This document shows positions 1-7,050 of a stretch of DNA of 64,000 nucleotides, piece by piece. Below the pieces are notes generated by a model, which saw nothing but the letters and a program-made list of their open reading frames with translations, had not been told where the DNA came from and searched no databases. Location: the NCBI GenBank assembly GCA_903892415.1, contig CAITIQ010000373.1, positions 62,001-126,000 on the forward strand. Direction: 5' to 3'. Numbering within the stretch: position 1 is the first letter of the stretch; each line of letters opens with the position of its first letter. Source of the stretch: an uncultured delta proteobacterium (lineage in GTDB: Bacteria; Myxococcota_A; Polyangia; Polyangiales; Polyangiaceae). Both the position numbers and the translations under genes were made by a program.

Positions 1-512
1 GCGTCGTCGCCGTCGATGAGAGCGGGGAGGAGTCACTTGCCACGCTCGGCACGGATGGGTCGTTCGCCCTCAGCGTCGCAGAGGAGGCAACCTACGCGCT
101 GTTCGTCGAAACGGCGGATGGTCGTGTCCCCGTGGGCCTGCGCGTCACAGGAACGTCGTTCGGCAGCACGCTGCGACTGGGGATGGGCGCGCCGACCGCG
201 GATCTCGGTTCACTGCGCTACGTGTCGCAAATCATCACCAAGGCTGAGACCGTACCAGTCGAAGAAACCTGCGTAGACGGTGTGCTCAGTGAGTCTGGTG
301 GGGCGTGTTTGGAGCAGGCCGCGACAGTGGCGTGCGACGACTCGGACGGGGACATGGACGGTCACGGTCACAGCGGACGGCATCACGGCAAGCACGGTGG
401 TCGCGGCCATGGCAGCAGCGACTCAGAGCTGGTTGACGTTACGTTGGAGGCGGCGCCAGCGATCGTCCTTCCTTCGCTATCGCTGCCACTTCGCGTCTCC
501 TGCGGCTGCTAA
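1..512 (+). CDS. C-terminal part of a secreted His/Gly-rich protein (5' truncated)
   Basis: The reading frame is open from base 3 of the window to a TAA at 510-512, so the start lies upstream. The visible 169 residues begin with a beta-rich stretch (VVAVDESGEE then DGSFALSVAE), which resembles a carboxypeptidase-regulatory or Ig-like fold on a surface protein. A His/Gly/Asp-rich segment follows (GHGHSGRHHGKHGGRGHG), then a short tail ending in CGC. The His-rich segment could bind metal, but that is inference. Four Cys residues in the second half suggest export. I do not recognise the family, and the missing N-terminus hides any signal peptide. Confidence 0.6.
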   Translation, partial: VVAVDESGEESLATLGTDGSFALSVAEEATYALFVETADGRVPVGLRVTGTSFGSTLRLGMGAPTADLGSLRYVSQIITKAETVPVEETCVDGVLSESGGACLEQAATVACDDSDGDMDGHGHSGRHHGKHGGRGHGSSDSELVDVTLEAAPAIVLPSLSLPLRVSCGC

Positions 513-536
513 GCGAGCTTGGGCTTGGCGCGAAGC

Positions 537-1064
537 ATGGTTCGATCCAGACTTCGCGTCATGCTGCGAGTCCCGAGCGTTCTGTTGTTGGCGTCGTTGG
601 TTGTTGGTTGTGATGCGCCCGTGCCCTCAGCGTCCGCTGACACGAGTGCTGCACCCTCGTCTTCCGTAGCGAAGGTGCCTCCCCCGGGCAGCACCGCAAA
701 GCCGAACAGCTACGGCCAGCCGATCACCCAGACCAGCGAAACAACGCTAGCGGCAATTGCCGCAGAGCCTGCAAAGTTTGCCAACCAAGAGGTTCGCACC
801 GCAGGCACCGTGAAGGCTGTGTGCAAGAAGGCCGGCTGTTGGATGGAGATCGGGGATGAGACCTCGCAGGCTCATATCAAGATGGCCGGCCATAGCTTTA
901 CAGTCCCCCGCGACTCGAGCGGTCGAAAGGCGATTGTCCAGGGCATGGTGAAAGAAGGAGCGCCGCAGAATGAATGCGGCTCGGTGGACCAGTGTGGTGG
1001 CATGGAGAATGGGGCTACCGCCAAGGTTGAGATCGTCGCCACCGGCGTACAGTTCGTCGACTGA
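537..1064 (+). CDS. DUF4920 lipoprotein
   Basis: The protein has 175 residues from an ATG at 537; an ATG at 561 is an alternative and also keeps the signal peptide. Residues 1-25 form a lipoprotein signal ending in LVVGC, with Cys25 as the lipidated residue. A Ser/Ala/Pro linker follows. The rest matches the DUF4920 pattern: YGQPI, a VC-KKAGCWMEI core, HSFTVP and a final VEG-like strand. DUF4920 has an OB-like fold and no established function. The CxxxGCW core is typical of the family. It probably sits on the periplasmic side of a membrane. The next gene is on the same strand, with a degenerate copy of the window's palindromic repeat between them. Confidence 0.75.
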   Translation: MVRSRLRVMLRVPSVLLLASLVVGCDAPVPSASADTSAAPSSSVAKVPPPGSTAKPNSYGQPITQTSETTLAAIAAEPAKFANQEVRTAGTVKAVCKKAGCWMEIGDETSQAHIKMAGHSFTVPRDSSGRKAIVQGMVKEGAPQNECGSVDQCGGMENGATAKVEIVATGVQFVD

Positions 1065-1087
1065 CGCGGTCCTTATTGGGCGCAAAC

Positions 1088-1125
1088 GCCGAAGGCCGCG
1101 TTGAACCTTCGACTTGGCATCAGTC
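1088..1125 (+). repeat. Degenerate copy A of the intergenic palindromic repeat
   Basis: GCCGAAGG, TTGAACCTTCGA and TTGGCA occur here in the same order and nearly the same spacing as at 63178-63208. CGAAGG and CCTTCG can pair around a 10-base loop in both places. The left arm of the full element is not recognisable here. The copy lies between the DUF4920 gene and the next gene. Confidence 0.5.
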
Positions 1126-1146
1126 CTTCGGGTAAAAGGAGCTTCG

Positions 1147-1452
1147 ATGAAACGCGAGAAGAAGCTGACGAAGAAGGAACGCAAGGCGCTGTCTCCGGGC
1201 CCTGCCATCACCCCGCGCAAAGACGGCTCGATGCCCGGCAGTGATCATCACCACCATCACCACATCCACTGCACCAGCTGCGGCACGCACCTCGATGAGA
1301 GCGGGTTTGAAGCAGGTACGGCTCAGTGGGTGAAGTGTGATCACGGCAGCGAATTCGCCTCGTGCACCGGCTGCCTAGCCAAGACGAAGGAACTGCTTGC
1401 CGAGCATGATCGGACGGGTCAACCGGTCAAGTCCGCTTCCGCCTGGCACTGA
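1147..1452 (+). CDS. Small Zn-ribbon-like protein with a natural hexahistidine run
   Basis: This protein has 101 residues. The ATG at 1147 is chosen over an upstream GTG-type start because AAAGGAG at 1135-1141 sits at good ribosome-binding distance. The N-terminus is Lys/Arg-rich (MKREKKLTKKERKAL). Six consecutive His residues follow, then IHCTSCGTHLDE and a second Cys pair (CTGC), giving a probable Cys4 or Cys/His zinc site. There is no signal peptide or membrane segment, so it should be cytoplasmic. I know of no assigned function; metal binding is inferred from the residues. A GTG-started exporter gene follows 32 bases downstream. Confidence 0.7.
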   Translation: MKREKKLTKKERKALSPGPAITPRKDGSMPGSDHHHHHHIHCTSCGTHLDESGFEAGTAQWVKCDHGSEFASCTGCLAKTKELLAEHDRTGQPVKSASAWH

Positions 1453-1484
1453 AGCCGCTGACACTGAAGCAAGACGCTTCCCTC

Positions 1485-3884
1485 GTGCGGCGCCTTTCGA
1501 TTCTGCTGTTGGTGCTGCTCACGTTGGTGGCAGGCTTTGCCGTTGCGTTCGGGTTGCGACTCAATCCGGACGTAGCAAGCCTGCTGCCGAGTGAGGGCTC
1601 TTCAGCCGTGCTGGCGCGCTATCTGAAGGGCTTCGGCGGGGGAGGTCTCAGTGCGATCCTGATCGAGGGCGAGCCGGATGAGACAATGGCTGTGGCTGAC
1701 GCCATCAGCAATCAGCTCGCCGCTGACGAACGCGTCGCCTTCTCGGCAAGCCGTCTTGAGATCGGTACCACCAGCGACCCGCTGCTGGCTTGGCGCTTTG
1801 CCGATGAGCGCGGGCGTGCGGCGCTCGCGGCTGCTCTCGAGCCGACCGAGATGCGGGTGCGCCTTCAGGAGTCGAAGAAGCTGCTGCTGATGCCCGGCGC
1901 TGGCGCAGCCAGCGAAGCGCTGCAGAAGGACCCACTGCGGCTGGCCTCTATCCCGCTGCGGGAGCGCAATCTTGGGGCTGGCGTGCGGGCCCGCGACGAC
2001 GGCTACTTTGCTACCGACGATGGGCGTGCCCATCTCGTGGTGGTGAAGCCCAAGGGCTTCGCGTTGCGAGGCGCAGACGCGCGCGCCTTCGCTTCGCTGC
2101 TCGATGGCGTGTTGGCGTCACAGCGTGAGCTTCATCCGCAGCTATCGATTCGCGCGACGGGACCCCACGTCATCTCCTCCGAAATGGAGAAAATGTTGCG
2201 CTCGGATCTCGAGCTCTCGGGCGTGGTTTCAACGGTGATGGCCAGCCTGGCCTTTCTACTTGTGTTCCGACGGCTTCGCGCATTGGCGGCCATCTTGCCC
2301 GCGCTGTTGCTCGGCACTCTTTGGACCACGGCCATTGCAGCGCTCTTTCCCAAGGGGCTTTCTGCCATCGCAGTGGCCTTCATGTCGATCGTGGTCGGCG
2401 TCGGCTTCGATAGCGGGGTGCATGTTTACGCGGCCTTCTTGCAGGCTCGCAGCGAGGGCCACGATCGAGTCGCGGCGGCGCAGCTCGCCCGCAAGAGCAC
2501 CGCAAGGCCGGTGTTATCAGCGGCGTTGATCGCAGCAACGGCCTTCGCTTGTTTGGGTCTATCGAGCGTCCAAGCTCTTCGCGAACTTGGGATCCTGTGC
2601 GCGGCAGGCGAAGTACTCACCGCGATCTCCATCCTGCTGCTTACTCCGGAGCTAGCGCGCCTGTTCGAACGGTCCTCCAGCAAAACCGATGCGCCGCCGC
2701 GCTATGCGGCGTGGATCCATGCGGTAACTGGCACTCGTGCGCGCGCCGCGGTGGTGCTCGGTATTGCCGTCGCGGTGACCTTCTCCTCAGCGATCAAAGG
2801 CGTAACGGTGTCGCAGAGTCTCGTAGCCGTTCGTCCTAACAATCTGCCCTCGTTGCTAACCGAAGATCGAATCTTTGAGCTGTTCGGTGGGCGTCACCAA
2901 CCGTTCATCGTGATGGTTTCGGGCCCGGAGCGAGACGCTGTTATGGCTCGCGCGGACGAACTCGCGGAGCGTCTTGCGGTGAGTCCTCTCGTAGAAACGG
3001 TGGACGCTCTCGGCGCGGTGATACCCGCGGAAGCAACGCAGCAGAAGCGGCTCGAGCAACGTGACGCAATCGACCTGACGCGCAAGGCGAGCGAGCTCGA
3101 GCAGGCGTTGAAGGAGACGGGCTTCGCGCCGGCTCGCTTCGAATCCGCGCTCGCGGCGATGCGAGCGGCTCCGCGCACCATCATGCCGGTCGACGACCTG
3201 CTGCAGGGAGACCGAGCGGTGGTCGCAGCGCGCTACCTCGCTGCGGACGAAGAACAGCTAGCGGTCCTGCACGTTCATACAAAGCCCGGGGTGCTTCCAA
3301 ACCAGCTCGATGCGTTGGTTGCGGAGCTGGATGGCAAGGCGCAGGTCACTGGCTACGCGAAGCTCGAGGCGGATCTGCGAACCGCGCTGCAGCTTGAACT
3401 ACCGAAGATCGGCGCTGTCGCGGGCGCCCTCGTGCTTTTGTTATTGGCGCTCTCTCTGCGCAATCTTCGCGAGCTGCTGCTCGCCGCCGGCGTCCTCGTG
3501 GTCGGGCTGGGGGCGCTCATTGGGCTGATTGGCCTGTTCGAGATCCCGCTCCACATCTACTCGGCGTTGGTCATTCCGGTGCTGATCGGTATCTCGGTGG
3601 ATGAGGCGATGTTTCTTTTGCATCACGCTCGCGGCGCCGACGAGGGTTTCATCCGCCGTACGCTGGAGCTGGAGACGCGGCCCGTGGTGACCACCGCGCT
3701 CACAACCTCAGCAGGCTTATTCGCCCTGTGTTTCGCCAAGTATGATGGCCTGCGGCACCTGGGGATCGTCGGCGCGGTCGGCAACGTGACCAACTTGATC
3801 ACGGCGCTGCTGTTGGTCCCTGCAGGGTTACGGCTCTTTGGTAGGCCGCTCGCCAAAGCGTTGAAACCTACGGTTGAATCTTAG
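1485..3884 (+). CDS. MMPL/RND-type exporter (HpnN-like)
   Basis: The protein has 799 residues and uses a GTG start. It has the two-repeat RND layout: a first membrane segment at residues 3-23, a periplasmic loop to about 235, five membrane segments to about 400, then a second segment (about 420-440), a second loop and five closing segments. The internal motifs GVGFDSGVHVY and GISVDEAMFLLHHA fall in the fourth helix of each half, where RND proteins carry the proton-relay Asp. Proteins of this type move lipids or hopanoids to the outer membrane. The actual substrate cannot be read from the sequence. No membrane-fusion partner is adjacent, which is usual for this single-subunit branch. Confidence 0.85.
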   Translation: MRRLSILLLVLLTLVAGFAVAFGLRLNPDVASLLPSEGSSAVLARYLKGFGGGGLSAILIEGEPDETMAVADAISNQLAADERVAFSASRLEIGTTSDPLLAWRFADERGRAALAAALEPTEMRVRLQESKKLLLMPGAGAASEALQKDPLRLASIPLRERNLGAGVRARDDGYFATDDGRAHLVVVKPKGFALRGADARAFASLLDGVLASQRELHPQLSIRATGPHVISSEMEKMLRSDLELSGVVSTVMASLAFLLVFRRLRALAAILPALLLGTLWTTAIAALFPKGLSAIAVAFMSIVVGVGFDSGVHVYAAFLQARSEGHDRVAAAQLARKSTARPVLSAALIAATAFACLGLSSVQALRELGILCAAGEVLTAISILLLTPELARLFERSSSKTDAPPRYAAWIHAVTGTRARAAVVLGIAVAVTFSSAIKGVTVSQSLVAVRPNNLPSLLTEDRIFELFGGRHQPFIVMVSGPERDAVMARADELAERLAVSPLVETVDALGAVIPAEATQQKRLEQRDAIDLTRKASELEQALKETGFAPARFESALAAMRAAPRTIMPVDDLLQGDRAVVAARYLAADEEQLAVLHVHTKPGVLPNQLDALVAELDGKAQVTGYAKLEADLRTALQLELPKIGAVAGALVLLLLALSLRNLRELLLAAGVLVVGLGALIGLIGLFEIPLHIYSALVIPVLIGISVDEAMFLLHHARGADEGFIRRTLELETRPVVTTALTTSAGLFALCFAKYDGLRHLGIVGAVGNVTNLITALLLVPAGLRLFGRPLAKALKPTVES

Positions 3885-3907
3885 CGGCACCGGCCTAAGG
3901 TCTGCCT

Positions 3908-5236
3908 ATGAAGGCGTCTGCTCCCGAGGTCGCGATGTTGCGGGCCGTGGCCGATGGGCTAGGTCAACTTGGCGGTGCGGTGCTCGTGCTCGATGCCGGT
4001 TTGCGGGTCGTGCTTGCGACGCCGCAGGCAGAGACTCTGCTGGGTTTTCGCGTCGCTACAGGCGAGCTCGCCGTGCGCGTGCTGTGTGGAGGCGCCGTGA
4101 AGCGACCAATCGCCGAGGCGCTCGCTGCAGGTTCCGCTGTCACCGCTTCAATCCCTCACCCGGGCTCGAGTGAGCCAGGGCGTCGCATCTCGGTTCGTTC
4201 GCTGCCGTTGCCCGATCGAGCGTGGCTCTTGTTGCTCGACGATGCCAGTGACGTCGACGAGAACGGTCCAATCTTGTTTCACGGGATGTGGACGCAGGAC
4301 ACCCGCATGAAGCAGGTGTTTCGCGTGATGGAGCGCGTGGCCGCGGATGACATGACAGTGCTTATCCGTGGTGAAACAGGCAGCGGAAAAGAGCTGGTCG
4401 CTCACGCGATTCATCAACTGTCGCAGCGTAAGAGCGGCCCCTTCCGTGCGATCAACTGCGCCGCGTTACCAAGCAATTTGCTCGAGAGCGAGTTGTTCGG
4501 GCACGTGCGAGGAGCCTTCACGGGCGCAGTGCGTGATGTGCAGGGCCATGTTCAGCTGGCGAACAAAGGGACGCTCTTTCTCGATGAAGTAGCGGAGCTT
4601 CCCCTTGAGTTGCAAGCCAAGTTGTTGCGCGTGATCGAGACGCGCACCGTGATTCCTGTCGGTGGACGCGACCCGATCCCGGTCGATGTGCGAGTGATTT
4701 CTGCGACGCATCGCGCGTTGCGGCAAGAGGTCGAGGCCGGCCGATTTCGCGCGGACTTGATGTATCGGTTGCGCGTGATCCCGATCTTCCTCCCGCCGCT
4801 TCGCGAGCGACCGGGAGACATTCGGCTGCTTGCGGAAAAGCTGGTGAGCGAGATGAACGGCAAGAGTCGGCGTACGGTGCAGCAGATTGCGCCATCGGCG
4901 ATCGAGCTGATGGAGCGCTACGCATTTCTCGGTAATGTTCGCGAGTTGCGTAACGTGATTTCGTACGCCTTCGCCATTGGGGACGGCCCCATCTTGCTGC
5001 CGAGTGATCTGCCTCCGGAGCTGCTCGAGAATGGCGCGGGGCTGGAGGACGAGGAGGCTGGAGTTACGAAGCACAATCCGCCGAGGGTTGCCGCCCTTGA
5101 GCTTTCGCCCGAGGCCGCGCGCATCAAGCGGGCGCTCGATCGCGCCGCCGGCAACCGCGAACGCGCTGCCAAGATCCTCGGTTTCAGTCGGATCACCCTC
5201 TGGCGCCGTATGCGCGAGCTGGGGATTGAGCCCTAG
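3908..5236 (+). CDS. Sigma-54-dependent activator with PAS-like sensor
   Basis: The protein has 442 residues. Residues 1-115 look like a PAS sensor. An AAA+ domain follows at about 125-360 with Walker A GETGSGK (155-161), the sigma-54-contacting GAFTGA loop (202-207), a Walker B-type TLFLDEV and an arginine-finger region (FRADLMYRLRV). The last 45 residues form a Fis-type helix-turn-helix (AKILGFSRITLWRRMRELG). There is no phosphorylatable receiver domain, so input is probably a small molecule or redox state sensed by the PAS-like domain. It is 23 bases downstream of the exporter gene on the same strand, so it may control that gene; this is inference. Confidence 0.92.
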   Translation: MKASAPEVAMLRAVADGLGQLGGAVLVLDAGLRVVLATPQAETLLGFRVATGELAVRVLCGGAVKRPIAEALAAGSAVTASIPHPGSSEPGRRISVRSLPLPDRAWLLLLDDASDVDENGPILFHGMWTQDTRMKQVFRVMERVAADDMTVLIRGETGSGKELVAHAIHQLSQRKSGPFRAINCAALPSNLLESELFGHVRGAFTGAVRDVQGHVQLANKGTLFLDEVAELPLELQAKLLRVIETRTVIPVGGRDPIPVDVRVISATHRALRQEVEAGRFRADLMYRLRVIPIFLPPLRERPGDIRLLAEKLVSEMNGKSRRTVQQIAPSAIELMERYAFLGNVRELRNVISYAFAIGDGPILLPSDLPPELLENGAGLEDEEAGVTKHNPPRVAALELSPEAARIKRALDRAAGNRERAAKILGFSRITLWRRMRELGIEP

Positions 5237-5243
5237 TTCGCAC

Positions 5244-5576
5244 TCACGGAGGCGTGCCGCATTGCGCCCAGGTGTAGAAGTCGGTCTCCAGCGATTCGGG
5301 CATCGTTTCATCGGGCGGCATGGAGCCGTTTGCGATGGAGCGCTCGCTGCGCGATGCGTGCTCAACCGCGAGCTCATAGGTGTGCAGCGCGATGCCTTCG
5401 TCGGCGCGGGTGGCTCCGTGGCATTGGGTGCAATAGGCAAAGGCCTCTCCAAGCTCGGCATAGCCCTTGACCGTCGCCGTATCGCAGTCGATCTCGGGAG
5501 GGTCTCCACCCGCACAACCAACTGCGAAGAGCAACACTCCGAGTGCAGCCAACAGAGGAGTCAAGCCATGCTTCAT
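5244..5576 (-). CDS. Small c-type haem lipoprotein
   Basis: The protein has 110 residues from an ATG at 5576; an in-frame TTG lies two codons upstream. The signal ends in LFAVGC with lipidated Cys21. One CxxCH haem-attachment motif (CTQCH, residues 49-53) and a later GSMPP (Met86 region) fit a mono-haem class I cytochrome c domain in which the Met is the distal ligand. It should be a membrane-anchored periplasmic electron carrier. The partner enzyme is unknown. It converges on the sigma-54 activator gene with only 7 bases between them. Confidence 0.8.
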   Translation of the reverse strand: MKHGLTPLLAALGVLLFAVGCAGGDPPEIDCDTATVKGYAELGEAFAYCTQCHGATRADEGIALHTYELAVEHASRSERSIANGSMPPDETMPESLETDFYTWAQCGTPP

Positions 5577-5644
5577 GTTCAACGTTGGCCGTTCGAGGGT
5601 TCATTTTTCAACGAACTCGAAAAGAGCGTTTGGGTAACGCAACG

Positions 5645-6862
5645 TTAGGGTTGCGGTTGGGCTTCTACCGGCGTTCCAGCTTCCATCGCGTTGACGAGCA
5701 TCGCCAAACGATTGGCCTTCTCGAGGATGTCAGCTACCTCGGCGCCGGTCACGGTCACAGAAGCGCGTACGTCATTGCCCTGCGTTTCGAGCTGCACACG
5801 CCGGAGCACCTCGCCTGCACCAATCATGCGGACGGCAGGCCCTTCCGCGACCGATCCCAGGTTGGCCGCGAGGAGTTCGGTAACGGCCGCGACCTGGTCG
5901 GGCTGATCCGTCCGCAGCACCAAGAGCAGCCGAGCTTCATTGCCCGCGAAGCGAATTCCAAGTCCTGCGCCGGCGATGTAGCCAACGCCTAAAGGCGCTT
6001 CGCCCTTGGCCTTCGATAGCTCGTCAGCGATGGTCTTCCGCTGCGCTGGGCTGAGCACGATAGTCGCTTGGATGGTGTCGTGATTGATGAGCGTCTTGCG
6101 CAGGCCAGTGTGCGCGGAGGCGCCTCGTGCTGGGCCCGCGGGGGCTTCTGCTGCCGCCATCATCGCGCGCAGATAAGCGCCTCCGCCGAACAGCAGCGGT
6201 CCACTCGGTCCGATAGCGATCTCCCCCGAACTTGCGTTCTTCGCGTCGCGAACGCTCTTGAACCTCCCTAGGTCTGCCGTCACAGGCGTCCCGCCGCGTG
6301 CCGTAATCATCTTGCGAGCGCACTCTGCGATGGGCTCTGCGGTCAGCCGCCCCAAGGCTACAACCCCAAAATCATCATCCGGAGAGTCGGGGATGCCAAT
6401 CGCCAGCTCATCGACGAGGTTGAGCGGATCAAAGCCGCAAGCCGTGCGCATCGGCCCGAGGCCCGCGACGTCTCGATCCCCTGATAGGAACGAAGCTGTG
6501 AGCGGCTCCTGCCGCAACGCACGCAGGTCCGCGGTTGCAACCAAGAAAGCCCCGTCGGGGATAGCGTCGAGGGCCGAGGGCGCGGCGGTTGGGGTCGCTA
6601 CCGTGGGTTCTTCACGCAGTCTGCGAATGATGAAGGTGGCGGCGATTACCAAGAGCAGCACGCCCATGGCGATCGCCAAGCTCTTGCGAAAGCCCGACTT
6701 CGGAGGCAGGGAAACCCGCTCCGTGTGCTCCACCTTGGTGAGGGAAGGGCGTTTATTCGGCTCCGAGTCCGACGGCTCCTCGTCGACGTCCTCTCGCTCG
6801 CCGTCCTCTCGCTCGCCGGCCTCTGCGTCCTCGCCCTTGGGCGGATCTTCCGACGCGCTCAT
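5645..6862 (-). CDS. Single-span membrane protein of unknown function
   Basis: The ATG at 6862 gives 405 residues starting MSASEDPPKG. The frame stays open upstream to 7033, but that extension is not protein-like. An acidic, low-complexity cytoplasmic N-terminus (GEREDGEREDVDEE) leads to one membrane helix (about residues 67-87) and a roughly 310-residue outer domain beginning SALDAIPDGAFLVATADL. That domain resembles the DUF3352-like or inner-membrane-anchored repeat proteins seen in myxobacteria, where IPDxAxxxxxxDLxxL is common. I cannot assign a function. It is divergent from the next gene across about 190 bases. Confidence 0.7.
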   Translation of the reverse strand: MSASEDPPKGEDAEAGEREDGEREDVDEEPSDSEPNKRPSLTKVEHTERVSLPPKSGFRKSLAIAMGVLLLVIAATFIIRRLREEPTVATPTAAPSALDAIPDGAFLVATADLRALRQEPLTASFLSGDRDVAGLGPMRTACGFDPLNLVDELAIGIPDSPDDDFGVVALGRLTAEPIAECARKMITARGGTPVTADLGRFKSVRDAKNASSGEIAIGPSGPLLFGGGAYLRAMMAAAEAPAGPARGASAHTGLRKTLINHDTIQATIVLSPAQRKTIADELSKAKGEAPLGVGYIAGAGLGIRFAGNEARLLLVLRTDQPDQVAAVTELLAANLGSVAEGPAVRMIGAGEVLRRVQLETQGNDVRASVTVTGAEVADILEKANRLAMLVNAMEAGTPVEAQPQP

Positions 6863-7050
6863 GACCGGCGCGAGAGGCTCTTTTGAATAGCCTCGCTGAA
6901 ATCGCCAACGTACGTCCCCAGCAGGGTTAGCCCAACCAGCACCGCCGAAAAGAGGAGCTCGTTCGTTGATGCACCGAGCAGCGACATATTGGCCTTCTAA
7001 CCACCAGTCAGACGCGTCCGCAACCTCTGTCATGGAAGAAGTGCGGGGCT

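Noticed and set aside
3908..5236. RtcR-type regulator of the RNA-repair operon
   Set aside because: The sensor is PAS-like, not a CARF domain, and the gene is 15 kb from the operon.
4466..5521. 351-residue reverse-strand frame across the sigma-54 activator gene
   Set aside because: It overlaps the AAA+ coding region and the haem lipoprotein gene in other frames and shows no domain.
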